Translations under genes and position numbers: made by a program
Part shown: positions 20,701-31,216 of the stretch, piece after piece
Layout of the letters: every line of letters begins with the position of its first letter
Position numbering within the stretch: position 1 is the first letter of the stretch
Assembly: GCA_963576785.1 (NCBI GenBank)
Contig: OY756150.1
Span: 1,860,001 to 1,924,000 of the forward strand
DNA: 64,000 bases
Direction: 5' to 3'
Origin: Chlorophyllum brunneum
Lineage: Eukaryota > Basidiomycota > Agaricomycetes > Agaricales > Agaricaceae
The notes under the pieces: model-generated
The model's database searches: none
The model's input: the letters and a program-made list of their open reading frames with translations, nothing else
Told to the model about the DNA's origin: nothing

Positions 20701-21232
20701 GTTCCTTGACTGTCCGTATTTTCTCGTTGAACCGTATGTTGCTATGTGCTGTTTTGCAATCTTCTGGACATCTCGTGAATCGTATGACATGATTGTTCCA
20801 ATCGATTTCCGGGTTATGTTTGACCAGCCAATCGTGCCCCAGGTATAAGTCCGCGCTTTCCAATTGTGTTACTAGAGCGTCGATTTGTTCCGTGTGGTTG
20901 CCGTTGTTTAGTACCAGTTGTGCCTTGTCCGTTATTTCTCCCTTTTTATTTTCTGTGCCGTCGGCATTGATTACTCTGATTGGGGTTTCCAGAGGTTTAG
21001 TCGGGATCTGTTCTTCGTCTATTGTTCGTTGTGCTATGCACGTGTGGGTGCATCCGGAGTCTACGAGGGTTGTGATTTGTCTGCGTCCTTTTCTTGTCTG
21101 GATTGTTGAGTCGAGGAGAAGTTCGCGCGTAGAGTTTCGTTTTTGGGGAATCACATATCGTCTATTGTGTGATAAAACAGAAACTCTAGTTTTATTGGCT
21201 CGCGGGTTTGCGCCTACTCGGAGCCTTCGACA
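17732..21232 (-). CDS. pol: E1 pol polyprotein
   Basis: The pol frame is open from the gag overlap to TGA 17734. Counting from the codon at 21154, the domains are: aspartic protease with LVDSGCTHTC (Asp about 32); reverse transcriptase with YMDDFVIPG (about 355); RNase H with VEVDASGYGVGAV; integrase with the HHCC zinc finger (about 716-755) and catalytic SIDMIG, IISDRGPQF and INQEVEAYL; and a C-terminal chromodomain with YEVDEVRG and YLIHWKGYTSEEDTW. The chromodomain places it among chromoviruses and suggests targeting to modified chromatin. No ATG lies at the frame start, and pol is in the -1 frame relative to gag. Expression by -1 frameshifting at GGATTTT (21238-21232) is likely. Confidence 0.92.
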   Translation of the reverse strand, partial: CRRLRVGANPRANKTRVSVLSHNRRYVIPQKRNSTRELLLDSTIQTRKGRRQITTLVDSGCTHTCIAQRTIDEEQIPTKPLETPIRVINADGTENKKGEITDKAQLVLNNGNHTEQIDALVTQLESADLYLGHDWLVKHNPEIDWNNHVIRFTRCPEDCKTAHSNIRFNEKIRTVKEHIEEKKADRTDDEDLPPYLRQYTHLFNKKNFDNLPAHTVWDHEINLSEDAPPVLQSKVYPMTITEKQELQKFLDENLASGRIRPSQSPYATPCFFIPKKDGTKRLVQDYKKLNEYTIKDKTPLPLISEVLDRLKGAKVFNKLDIIWGYNNVRIRKGDEWKAAFVTNNGLFEPTVMFFGMSNSPATFQRMMNTIFRELLHEGTLVNYMDDFVIPGTTQEELEKRTTRFLDIAAKHQLYFKRSKCMFDAKEIPILGFVVGQGSVKMEEEKVKAVREWPTPKSVKDVEKFLGFANFYRRFIQDFSNIATPLHELKKKDAQWSWSERQQQAFEEIKKKITSEPVLAMPRDKGQYRVEVDASGYGVGAVLSQDQDNQWHPIAFHSRTMTPAERNYQIYDKELLAIREAVKTWRQYLLDADKPFEIWTDHKNLEYFRKPQQLTGRQARWQLELQEYHYTLKHIPGKTNTKADVLSRLTKTDTTRDNTDITLLPDHLFDNTTTEIRQMWDISGEEDLKHRLRKEQRRETQWLREKEKRLEEIWETDGLPIFEGRIYVPLNTELRQEILQQHHDKTDVGHPGQHRMIELLKRTYWWPQMRNDVKQYIKGCDTCQRNKILRTRPTTHLHPLPIPTGPWEEISIDMIGPLPESEGYDAILVIVDRFSKMIRLRAVNTTLSSEELGDIYRDDIWRQHGIPRRIISDRGPQFASKFMAELCKATGTQRNLSTAYHPQTDGQTERINQEVEAYLRNVINHAQNNWKKWLSTAEFQYNDKTHSATGHSPFQIVYGQHPWKGDISNEIKAPAITERIQELQDIRQATIKMLQQNQIQMEKRNSTKPEHEYQIGDQIWLEADNIRTTRPTKKLDHKRYGPFRVKEKIGETSYRLELPETWAIHDVFNSRLLSPYHNPEYDSQRTPPPPIPEIINDEEHYEVDEVRGHRMRGKRKQYLIHWKGYTSEEDTWEDETNLDSAKEAVQEFISKISRTKPIKRGGKKQQL

Positions 21233-22485
21233 AAATCCTCTTTCTCCTCTATTTCTTGTTCATCATCCTCGTTGACTTCTCTGATATGGGCTTTCTTGGG
21301 TGCTCGGCAGTTCTTCGAGATGTGGCCCTGTTTACCGCAATTGTAACATGTTATTTTGGTGTACGTGACTTTTGTCTTCTTCCTGCAGTATTTGGCAATA
21401 TGCCCATAGAGGTTACAATTGTAGCACCTCGGTTTTCCAGTCTGATCGGTGTCTGCCCTTTGTTGTCCTATCTCCATGGGTTGTCCTCTTCCCCCATAGA
21501 TAACTCCGGTGGTGGTTTTGACATCTCCTCTAGTGATGTCCGTTGCTTCGTAACCTTGTCCCACTGCGAGGATCGTGGTTTTCCATTTGCTGTATGTTGT
21601 TGGGACGGAGGTTGTCGGGTAACCTACTATGGTTCGAATAATGTCTGCTCTGGTGTGGCGCTTGAGAAGGAATATCGCATGTGTGTCGTCTGTTCCTGCT
21701 TGGGCTCTTAATGCTTCGAATTCGATTAAGAAGTCTGCTGTGTTCTTCTTTCCCTGTTTGAACGTCTCTATTTCTCCTTCTGCTATGGCTTTCCTATTCC
21801 CCAAGGAGAATGTGGCTTCTACTTCTTTCGTAAAGTCCTCCCAAGCCGGTGTTTTCTTGTTCTGGATGGCTTGTAGTTGCGTGTTGGCGTAAGGACCTGC
21901 TAGTCCTCCTTTCATCCTTGCCAAAATGGCTACTATTTTCTGTTCTTCTTCGTCTATCTTGTTGAACATCAGCCATAAGGATATGGCTCTCCACCAATCG
22001 TCAAATTTGGTCCTATCCCCATTAAAATATCCTGGTTCCGGGGCTAGGTTCTTTGGTACGTTGATCTCGTCTGTCATTTCTGGTTCTGACTCTGGTTCGC
22101 TGTGTTTGTTTTCGTAGGTTTCGGCGATTTCTATATCGGCTGTGGCGTTGGCGACTTCTGTGTCGAATTCGGTTTCGAATAGAGCTGTGTCGATTTCTTC
22201 TTCAACCGGAGCTGGTTCTTCGTCTGTGCTGTGTTCGGATTCTTCCTCGTAGGTTTCGGCGATATCTATGTCGGATGTGTTCTCGGCGACTTCTGTGTCG
22301 AATTCGGTTTCAAATAGAGCTGTGGTCTCGTCTACGCTGTGTTCGGATTTCTGCCGTTTAAGGCCTTCAGGGATTTCTGGTTCTGTTGATCGTTTGGATC
22401 CTGTTGCTACGGGTGAACCCTGGATGTCGGTTGGTCTCGGAGCTCTCTGTCTTCTCGGTGTTCTCGATGAGCTACTGCTGCTCAT
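21214..22485 (-). CDS. gag: E1 gag
   Basis: A 423-residue frame starts at ATG 22485. A Ser/Arg-rich and acidic N-terminal part precedes the capsid-like region (FDDWWRAISLWLMF, GGLAGPYANTQLQ, DFTKEVEATF). Two zinc knuckles near the C-terminus, CYNCNLYGHIAKYC and CYNCGKQGHISKNC, are CX2CX4HX4C as expected for nucleocapsid. The stop TAG at 21214-21216 lies seven codons after the candidate slippery site. It forms the particle around the element RNA. Confidence 0.92.
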   Translation of the reverse strand: MSSSSSSRTPRRQRAPRPTDIQGSPVATGSKRSTEPEIPEGLKRQKSEHSVDETTALFETEFDTEVAENTSDIDIAETYEEESEHSTDEEPAPVEEEIDTALFETEFDTEVANATADIEIAETYENKHSEPESEPEMTDEINVPKNLAPEPGYFNGDRTKFDDWWRAISLWLMFNKIDEEEQKIVAILARMKGGLAGPYANTQLQAIQNKKTPAWEDFTKEVEATFSLGNRKAIAEGEIETFKQGKKNTADFLIEFEALRAQAGTDDTHAIFLLKRHTRADIIRTIVGYPTTSVPTTYSKWKTTILAVGQGYEATDITRGDVKTTTGVIYGGRGQPMEIGQQRADTDQTGKPRCYNCNLYGHIAKYCRKKTKVTYTKITCYNCGKQGHISKNCRAPKKAHIREVNEDDEQEIEEKEDFVEGSE

Positions 22486-22565
22486 ATACTGTTGTCCTGG
22501 TCGGAGGCTATTATTCCAAGCCTAGCTACGAATAGTGGCACCTCTCTTGCAAGGTGAGTCAAATG

Positions 22566-22577
22566 ACACTTTACCAA
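22566..22577 (-). promoter_or_regulatory. E1 self-priming primer binding site
   Basis: On the minus strand TTGGTAAAGTGT lies one base inside the 5' LTR boundary. It is perfectly complementary to LTR sequence at 22662-22673, just downstream of a TATA-like element. This is the same arrangement as in E2. Confidence 0.75.
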
Positions 22578-22578
22578 A

Positions 22579-22878
22579 TGTTACGACCTTAGTCTCTGAC
22601 TCAGGTTGCAAGCCTTTGGATAAAGGAAAGGAAGTGGAGAAAGGAAGAAGGGATGATACGATTGGTAAAGTGTAAGGAATACATCAAGTATTACTACACT
22701 TTATATACTAGTGGTAGAGGCTAATAATAAGGGAGTCGAGTAACGGAGTCATAGGAGACGAGTAGAACGAGTCAGGTAGGAGGCACAGCCTCTAGGGTGA
22801 TACAGGAGATGAAACGAGTATGAGGGTACACGAGGTAATGGGCGCATGATGGGAATGAACGGTCTATGATTCGTAACA
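22579..22878 (-). repeat. E1 5' LTR
   Basis: The 300-bp LTR serves as the promoter LTR of the minus-strand element. A TATATAAAG motif lies about 30 bp before the probable transcript start at the primer-complementary block. Confidence 0.95.
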
Positions 22879-23312
22879 CAGACATCATTCAAACCATAGT
22901 AGGCTACCCGACAACCTCCGTCCCAACGACATATACCAAGTGGAAAACTACAATCCTCGCAGTAGGACAAGGGTATGAAGCAACGGACATCACCCAAGGA
23001 GATATCAGAACCACAACCGGGGTTACTTATGGAGGTAGAGGGCAACCCATAGAGATAGGAAGACAAAGGGCGGACACCAATCAAAAGGGAAAACCGAGGT
23101 GCTACAACTGCAACCTCTACGGGCATATCACCAAATACTGCAGGAAGAAGACGAAAGTCACATACACCAAGATAACGTGTTATAATTGTGGCAAACAGGA
23201 CCACATCTCGAAGAACTGCCGGGCACCCAAGAAAGCGCATATCAGAGAAATCAACAAGGACAATGAACAAGAAATGGAGGAGAAAGAGGATTTTGTCGAA
23301 GGCTCTGAGTAG
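22879..23312 (+). pseudogene. gag: E2 gag, 3' part
   Basis: The frame resumes with the duplicated CAGAC and reads DIIQTIVGYPTTSVP, continuous with HTRAD before E1. Both zinc knuckles are intact apart from Gly to Asp in the second (KQDHISKNC). The stop TAG and the upstream GGATTTT (23288-23294) match E1. Confidence 0.88.
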
Positions 23313-26300
23313 GCGCAAACCCGCAAGCCAATAAACCTAGAGTTTCTGTTTTATCCCACAATAGACGATACGTGATTCCCCAAAAACAAAACTCTACACG
23401 CAAACTTCTCCTTGACTCAACAATCCAGACAAGAAAAGGATGCAGACCAACTACAACCCTCGTAAACTCCGGATGCACCCACACGTGCATAGCACAACGA
23501 ACGATAGACGAAGAACAGATCCCGACTAAAACCCTAGAAACCCCGATCAGAGTGATCAATACCAACGGAACAGAAAATAAAAAGGGAGAGATAACGGACA
23601 AGGCACAACTGGTATTAAACAACGGCAACCACATGGAACAAATCGACGCTTCAGTAACCCAATTGGAAAGCGCAGACTTATATCTCGGACACGACTGGCT
23701 GGTCAAGCATAACCCGGAAATCGATTGGAACAATCACGTCATACAATTCACCAGATGCCCAGAGGATTGCAAAATATCACATAACAACATACGGTTCAAC
23801 GAGAGAATACGGACAGTCAAGGAACACATTGAAGAGAAAAAGGTGGACTGGACGAATGACGAAGATCTACCACCATATCTCCAATGATACACCCACCTAT
23901 TCAACAAGAAAAACTTCGATAAACTACCCAAGCACACGGTATGGGACCATAAAATAAACCTGTCCGAAGATGCACCCCCAGTACTACAGTCCAAGGTCTA
24001 CCCAATGACAATAACGGAGAAACAAGAACTACAGAAGTTCCTTGACGAGAACCTTGCCTCAGGACAAATCAGACCATCACAATCCCCCTACGCCACCCCA
24101 TGTTTCTTTATACCAAAAAAGAACGGAACGAAATGCCTGGTACAGGATTACAAAAAGCTGAACGAACACACTATCAAGGATAAGATGCCACTACCACTCA
24201 TAAGCGAAGTCCTAGACCAGCTAAAGGATGCAAAGGTGTTCAACAAGCTTGATATCATTTGGGGATATAACAACGTCAGGATTAGAGAAGGGGATGAATG
24301 GAAGGCAGTGTTTGTGACAAATAGTGGATTATTCGAACCAATGGTCATGTTTTTCGGAATGAGCAATTCACCAGCGACCTTTCAAAGGTTGATGAACACG
24401 GTATTTCGGAAAATGTTACACGAAGGAACGCTTGTCAACTACATGGACGATTTTGTCATTCCAGGAACCACACAGGAAGAACTCGAGGAAAGAACCACAC
24501 GGTTCCTAGACATTGCAGCCAAACACCAACTTTACTTCAAGCGGTCAAAATGCGTGTTCGACGCAAAAGAAATACCCATACTGGGCTTTGTAGTTGGACA
24601 AGGCAGCGTTAAGATGGAGGAGGAGAAGGTGAAAGCAGTAAGAGGATGGCCGACACCCAAATCCGTAAAAGATGTCGAAAAATTCCTGGGCTTTGCAAAC
24701 TTCTACTAACGATTCATACAAGACTTCAGTAACTTAGCAACACCCCTACACGAGCTGAAGAAGAAAGATGCACAATGGTCATGGTCAGAATGACAACAAC
24801 AGGCATTTGAGAAGATCAAGGAAAAAATCACGAGCAAACCAGTGCTAGCAATGCCTCAAGACAAAGGACAATACAGGGTGGAAGTGGATGCATCAGGATA
24901 CGGAGTAGGAGCGGTACTATCACAAAACCAGAATGACCAGTGGTGTCCGATCACCTTCCACTCGAGAACAATGACACCGGCAGAATGAAACTACCAAATC
25001 TACGACAAAGAACTATTAGCAATCCGAGAAGCGATCAAAATGTGGAGACAATACTTACTCGATGCCGACAAACCATTCGAGATATGGACGGACCACAAAA
25101 ACCTGGAATACTTCAGAAAACCACAACAACTCACAGGACGACAGGCAAGGTGGCAACTGGAATTACAAGAATATCGCTACACACTAAAACACATACCCGG
25201 GAAGACGAACACGAAAGCAGACGTGCTATCAAGACCCGCAAAAATGGACACCACCAGAGACAACACAAATATCACACTGTTACCTGACTACTTATTCGAT
25301 AACACTATCACCGAGATCAGCCAAATTTGGGAAATATCGGGAGAAGAAGATCTGAAACATCGATTACAAAAGGAGCAAAGAAGAGAAACACAGTGGCTAA
25401 GAGAAAAGGAGAAACGACCAGAGGAGATATGGGAAATGGATGGATTGCCTATGTTCGAAGGAAGAATATATATACCACCAAACGCCAAGTTACACCAAGA
25501 AATACTCCAACAACACCACGACAACACAGAATGATTGAACTCCTCAAAAGGACATATTGGTGGCCACAGATGCGCAATGATGTTAAACGATACATCAAGG
25601 GATGCGACACATGTCAGCAAAACAAGATACTCCGGACACGACCTGCCACACATCTCCACCCACTACCGATACCCACCGGACCATGGGAAGAAATATCAAT
25701 CGACATGATAGGACCACTGCCAGAATCAGACGGATATGACGCGATACTTGTCATCGTTGATCGTTTCAGTAAAATGATCAGACTACATGCAGTTAACACC
25801 ACCCTATCATCCAAAGAGTTGGGAGATATTTATCATGACGATATATGGAGACAACATGGGATACCCTGCAGGATCATTAGTGACAGAGGTCCACAATTCA
25901 CATCAAAATTCATGGCAGAACTTTGCAGAGCAACTGGCACCCAACGTAACCTATCCACGGCATACCACCCACAAACGGATGGTCAGACGGAGCGCATCAA
26001 CCAGGAGGTCGAGGCATACCTCAGAAACGTAATCAACCATGCGCAGGACAACTGGAAGAAATAGCTCAGCACAGCGGAATTCCAGTATAACGATAAAACA
26101 CATAGTGCCACAGGATATTCACCGTTCCAGATAGTATACGGACGACACCCATGGAAAGGGGATATCTCAAACACGGTCAAGGCACCTGCAATCACGGAGC
26201 GAATACAGGAGTTACAGGACATGCGCCAGGAAACGATCAAAATGCTACAACGGACCCAGACGCAAATGGAGAAACGGAATAGTACAAAACTGGAACACGA

Positions 26301-26769
26301 GTACAGGGCAGGAGACCAAGTTTGGCTTGAGGCAGACAATATTAGGACAACAAGGCCGACAAAAAAACTGGATCACAGAAGATATGGACCCTTCTGGGTA
26401 AAAGAGAAAATAGGTGAAACAAGCTACCGACTGGAGTTACCTGAAACATGGGCGATACACGATGTATTTAACAGCAGACTCCTCTCCCCCTATCACAAAC
26501 CCAAGTATGACAGCCAGTGTACTCCGCCACCACCGATCCCCGAGATAATCAATGATGAGGAACAGTACGAGGTAGACGAAGTCCGAGGACACCACACAAG
26601 GGGAAGACGAAAACAGTACCTAATACACTGGAAAGGATATACGTCCGAAGAAGATACATGGGAAGATGAGGCAAATCTGGAAAATGCCAGGGAGGCAGTA
26701 CAAGAGTTTATGAGCAAAATTTCGAGGACGAAACCTATAAAAAGAGGAGGTAAAAAGCAGCAATTATGA
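23294..26769 (+). pseudogene. pol: E2 pol, inactivated
   Basis: The gene is colinear with E1 pol, from protease (LVNSGCTHTC, with catalytic Asp changed to Asn) through YMDDFVIPG, RNase H and integrase to chromodomain (YEVDEVRGHH). Nonsense changes relative to E1 occur near 23886 (TGA), 24707 (TAA for Arg), 24789 (TGA for Arg), 24986 (TGA for Arg) and 26062 (TAG for Trp). About 20 bp are deleted near 25527, shifting the frame in the integrase zinc finger. Most changes are C-to-T or G-to-A. Confidence 0.9.
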
Positions 26770-26972
26770 ACAACAGACCTTGCATTCCAAGCAACCACTA
26801 CACTCAATGCATCACTTGCTGTATCCACTTCACCCTCGACTTTGCCAACTATCTTCATAACACACCATGCCCGCCGAACGCCAACTTACTCCATACCCCT
26901 ACCTCAAAGAATTCGATGAACTCGTCCCAGAAAGAACCAGCCATGAGGAGCTCATGGAAGGAGAAATCCTAG
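26766..26972 (+). CDS. E2 small ORF overlapping the pol stop (ATGA)
   Basis: The ORF has 68 codons beginning at the ATG that overlaps the E2 pol stop. It shares SNHYT and FTLDFANYL with the E1 copy and is still open although pol is dead. See the E1 entry for interpretation. Confidence 0.4.
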   Translation: MNNRPCIPSNHYTQCITCCIHFTLDFANYLHNTPCPPNANLLHTPTSKNSMNSSQKEPAMRSSWKEKS

Positions 26973-27703
26973 TCGACACCATGATACTATTGGGTGCAGC
27001 AATGAAAGCAACCCAAGAAGGCGCATCCAAATTAATGGATACCCTATCTGATGCCACTCCAAGACTCAATCAGTTTATCATCGACGAAGGAAGGAGAGAC
27101 CAATTAGAGAGACACCTATACGAAATCAATGACGACCTGCAACTTATTGTCATCTCCAATATGCGAGCTCAGATGCATAGCATCCTCGTAGCCCTAGCCG
27201 AACAACTCAATACATACGAGTCAAGGAGTACAGAAAACCTCTCCCACCATATCGTCAACTGACTACTTGTTAGTAATGACCTGTTCCCCATCCAACACCA
27301 CATCTGTCACAAATGTGAACAAAAGACACAAGAAGCAACAGCCGCCGACCAGCTACTTCATCCTGACATCGAAGAAGAAGTAGCCCATTTACAAACCATC
27401 CTCACTACGGTAGTACCCCCCATTACACCCATGACCTTCCACCCACCGCAAGGATACAGCACATTGAAGTCGGAAGGCGAAAAGGACAATGAATACTGGA
27501 GAAGTATAGTGCACAAACTCTTAGACAATCATACCAATGACAACACCACGTACAACAATCATACCCACTTCCTGTTCAAAGAAGGACCTCCTCATGCACC
27601 CCTCTGGATCGGCTTAAGACGTGTCGACAAAGCACCTCTCATCGGAGGAAACAAGAAGGACTTGGCCAGGGCTCTGGGAGCGGCCGTACCTATGAATGAA
27701 TAA
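26867..27703 (+). pseudogene. E2 accessory ORF, one TGA
   Basis: The frame aligns end to end with the E1 accessory ORF and has the same length. It has a single TGA at about 27260, where E1 has Arg in NRLLVSND. The tail GGNKKDLARALGAAVPMNE is unchanged. Confidence 0.8.
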
Positions 27704-27810
27704 ATCCTCATCGCGTTTTCCCATCTTCTCCAAATTCCGTATGCCTTATTTTACAAAGGACCTTTACAGTAATACGTATCATGAGGACATGAAGCTTGAA
27801 AGGGAGGTAT

Positions 27811-28104
27811 TGTTATGAACTATAGATAAACCGTTCATTCCTATCTTGCACCCGTTACCTCATGTACCCTCATACTTGTCTCACTTCTTGTCTCACCCCC
27901 TGTCTCACCCCTAGAGGCTATGCCTCCCATATGACTCGTTTACCCTTCTCTCCTATTATTAACTGTCACCACTAGTATATAAAGTGTAGTAATACTTGAT
28001 GTATTCCTTACACTTTACCAATCGTATCATCCCTTCTTCCTTTCTCTACTTCCTTTCCTTTATCCAAAGGCTTGCAACCTGAGTCAGAGACTAAGGTCGT
28101 AACA
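27811..28104 (+). repeat. E2 3' LTR
   Basis: The LTR is 294 bp and begins TGTTATG, where the 5' copy begins TGTTACG. It has several C/T or G/A differences from the 5' LTR. It joins directly to the E3 pol fragment. Confidence 0.92.
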
Positions 28105-28318
28105 CAATGCCTGAGATCATCAACGATGAAGAACAATATGAAGTAGAAGAGATCTAAGGATACCACATGAGAGGATGGCAAAATCAATTCCTAGTATACT
28201 GGAAAGGTTATACATCTGAGGAAGACACATAGGGATGCAAAGGGGGTAGTACAGGATTTTTTAAACCAGATTTCGAGGACAAAACCTATAAAAAGGGAGG
28301 GTAAAAAGTGACAATTAT
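28105..28318 (+). pseudogene. pol: E3 pol tail (chromodomain)
   Basis: The sequence reads PEIINDEEQYEVEE, then a TAA where E1 has Arg, then LVYWKGYTSEEDT, then TAG where E1 has Trp. A short deletion follows. It ends with the conserved KTYKK motif. Confidence 0.75.
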
Positions 28319-28417
28319 GAGCAAAGAATCTCGTATCCCAAGAAATCACTACACTTGAAGAACCTCTCATTGTATTCACTGCACACTAGACCTCGCCAAC
28401 TATCTCCACAACACACC

Positions 28418-28920
28418 ATGCATGCCAAATGCAAACCCACCCCCTTCCCAGCCAATGACACAGAATTCAAACAAGAACTCAACAACCTCCTCGATGCCCA
28501 GTCTACCAAAGACCAGATCAAACACTATACTGCCACAACCAAAGGACTCACATATATTGCCCATGCCATTAACAACCTCCAAATCCAAGCGAAAGCCCTG
28601 AGCCGTATCCTACTCATCACTACCACCAGAGCCCTCCCAGCCACTATGTCAACCAGAAAACATGAACTCATGAAGGAACTGTTGGACAAAGCAGCCACCA
28701 ATCTCAATGTATTAGTATACTCCAATACAAAGCAATGCATCCAAAGTGCCTTAGTCATGACAGGCAAAAGACTCAATCACCTTACTGATTCTAGCAACAA
28801 CCCTACCTACAGACTCACCCAAAGACTAATGGATCTCAACTCATACACCCCCACTACCTTACCCAACAAACCACCTTACCACAAAGATGACAAACAGGAA
28901 TGGTTAGATGAAGGAATGGA
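28418..28920 (+). pseudogene. E3 accessory ORF, part 1
   Basis: The frame from ATG 28418 (MHAKCKPTP) is open until LINE-1 interrupts it at DEGM. The helical middle region (LLDKAATNLNVLVYSN) corresponds to the E1 accessory ORF. Upstream, the small overlapping ORF is also recognisable (NHYT, then LDLANYLHNTPC) with one TGA. Confidence 0.65.
28906..28920 (+). repeat. LINE-1 target duplication, left copy
   Basis: AGATGAAGGAATGGA is repeated exactly at 35728-35742, after the A-rich tail. It defines a 15-bp target-site duplication. Confidence 0.92.
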
Positions 28921-29004
28921 CACATCCCTTCTTTGACGTACCACCACCATCGAATTGCAAAACTCGACCATACAGTACCAGTCTATAGTACAAAGGATAT
29001 ATTC

Positions 29005-31216
29005 ATGCCTGCATTATGTTCCAATCTCTCTCCGAGAGAGCCTACACCTGACGGTGATGGAGACATCTTCGGGGACACAACACATGTTCCAGCCTCCTCC
29101 ATCTTTGTGGCCTCTGCGGCTCTGCCCCCTCCAGGCATCCTATTCCCTAGGATGCCAAGTGCATCTAGGCCCTTCATCCCTACCGATCAGGCCTACAGCA
29201 ACACTATCCCCCTGTTAGTCCTCAGCAGAAGACCAACCACACCTCCGATGTCCACAGCGTCCCTCTCTGGCAATGGAGAGAAAACAATCCATCAAACTTC
29301 TAAACGGGTAAGGCCAGATGGCAACCACTATTACGTGGGAAAAAACTGGGCAGACCAGGTCGAAGAAGAGTTGGAACCCAAAGTCCAACATGAAGATGAG
29401 GAGCGAGAGGATGCTCCAGAAGAATTCTATAATGATGCGGTAAGGGAAGTAGGCAAGATCTCAGAGTGGGTCAAGGCTTGCAGTACCTTCAACATGAGTG
29501 GCAATGAAGGTCTCACTTTTGGACAGGCCTTTACGGAACTAATGGGGACCTTGATGAAGGTGGAATGGCTTAAGGTTGCCATCGACGAGCAGAAGAACGA
29601 CCTCCACAGTTGGTTGGGGGTCAATTTCGGTAAGATCATTGTCCGTGCTAAGGAAACCCCCCAGCTGGACATTTCTCCCCTCCACCGTGCGGCCCCCCAA
29701 AGCCCCATGCACAAACCTGACGATGTCAGCATGGAGGTCATCGAGCACATTGTCACCCCTGGTGTCATCACTCATCCAGGTATCTCCATTGATGACACAC
29801 AATCCAGTGGTAATAAAGTCACTCGTTCAGGTATCTCTGACAATGATGTGCAGATGATTTCTGAGGTGGAATTCAAGACCATCGTTAGTAACAAGAAGCA
29901 TGGGGGTTGGAAACCCAAAGGAGCAGCTACAAAAACCACCAATACTGGGCCAAAGACTTCCAAAACTCCCACCCCTCCCACTGTGCCTGCCAAGGCCACC
30001 CCCACTGGGCCTGCCAAAGCCGCCAAAACTCCAGTATCTCAGCCCAGTGTCAAAGACGCCAAGAAGCCCCAGGAAGGAACGAAAACTTCCTATGCCGTGG
30101 TTGCAGCCAAGAAGAGCAAGGACGCTGCTTCCACCGCCTCCACAAACACCCGGGACCCTCTCAAACTCTTAGAGTTTGCGAGCAAATTCCCGGAAATGTC
30201 CAATGAGAAGATAGTAGCAATGTACAATGCCGCCTTCTCCTCCTCCTCCCCTACGAGCAAGAAGCCGGCTAAGAAAGCTGGCACTATCCGTTCCACCTTG
30301 AATGGTCCTTTGTGCAAGCAAGTGATCATCCCTCTTCTTACAGGGCCCAACGTTACCAACTATGGGGCCATTATCGACTCTCTCAATGCATGTCTCATAG
30401 CAGAGAAGTCCAAGACAAGGGTCATTGCTGCCTCACAGGGTAAGCTGGGCCTTATGGTCCACACCTCGGAGGTGTTGACCCCCACGGAGCTAGATGTCAT
30501 TAAGGTGTGGCTCAAAGACAAGTTTGGACAAGTTACCATGGGCAACGTATCCCTCCCCAAATCCAAATCATTCGTGAAAGTCATGGATGTCAGTTACATC
30601 ACACCCTGAGGACAGATCCTCACCGAGGCTAACGTTGTCACCAGCATCCAGAACTCGATCCATTCCGATGCCATGCAATTTGCGACGCAGCCACGAGTGC
30701 GACGCAACTCCAAACACTCAGACACCTGTACAGTATGGTTCGAAATCTGGGACTCCAAGGCGGGGTCCAACATCACGAAAATCGAGGATAAATTCCTCAA
30801 CATTTATGGAGGGCTCTTCTGCATCAGGAGGGCCAGCACTAACCCAGGCATACCATTCTGTGGAAAATGCTGCAGATGGGGCCACCCCCTAATCCGCTTT
30901 CACCTGTGCACACTGCAAGGGGCCGCACTCTACCACCAACCATCGATCATTCGCCTACTGCTGTAAGGGCAGCAACAAAGCAGAACCACCTATCGCGGCC
31001 ACCCCCACCGGAGAACCATGCCCTCACAAGGCTACGTACTCCAACTGTGGCAAGGATCACCTCGCTACCAACCGAAAGTGTTAATTCTGGAAGAAGCGAT
31101 TCGACCACAATTGGCATGCCAACAAAGCGCTTGAACTGAGAGCTAACAAAGGAGTTCCACCGCCCTCCTCCTCATCATCCCCGGCTAGTCGAAGCCAGAC
31201 TAACCCCCCTCAATGA
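29005..31216 (+). pseudogene. LINE-1 ORF1
   Basis: The likely start is ATG 29005 (MPAL), as in the other two copies. An acidic N-terminal part (WADQVEEELEP), a Pro/Ala/Lys-rich linker and a conserved core (LNGPLCKQVIIPLLTGP, KLGLMVHTSEVLTPTELD) are followed by CCHC-type knuckles (CGKCCRWGH). TGA at 30607 replaces Arg (ITPRGQ in LINE-3). A frameshift near 30895 disrupts the knuckles. The product would bind element RNA. Confidence 0.85.

Larger units (their letters stand above)
16388..22878 (-). mobile_element. Gypsy chromovirus E1, structurally complete
   Basis: This 6491-bp element has two 300-bp LTRs that look identical by eye, a perfect 5-bp target duplication CAGAC (16383-16387 and 22879-22883) and insertion inside E2 gag. 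On the minus strand the order is 5' LTR, primer site, gag, pol, small ORF, accessory ORF, 3' LTR. No stop or frameshift was found in its main genes. It is the best candidate in the window for a recently mobile copy. Confidence 0.95.
15185..28104 (+). mobile_element. Gypsy chromovirus E2, decayed, carrying nested E1
   Basis: Two 294-bp LTRs in the same orientation bound gag, pol and an accessory ORF homologous to those of E1. E2 is split in gag by E1 at 16388-22878. The LTRs differ at roughly eight or more sites, nearly all transitions. Coding regions contain many nonsense mutations. The flanks (ATATA before, CAATG after) do not match, so there is no target duplication. Either one side was rearranged or the element arose by recombination between copies. 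Confidence 0.9.

Noticed and set aside
21208..21711. Long antisense frame in E1 gag, with a counterpart in E2 (22749-23318)
   Set aside because: It is the antisense shadow of the zinc-knuckle region; its conservation follows from gag itself.
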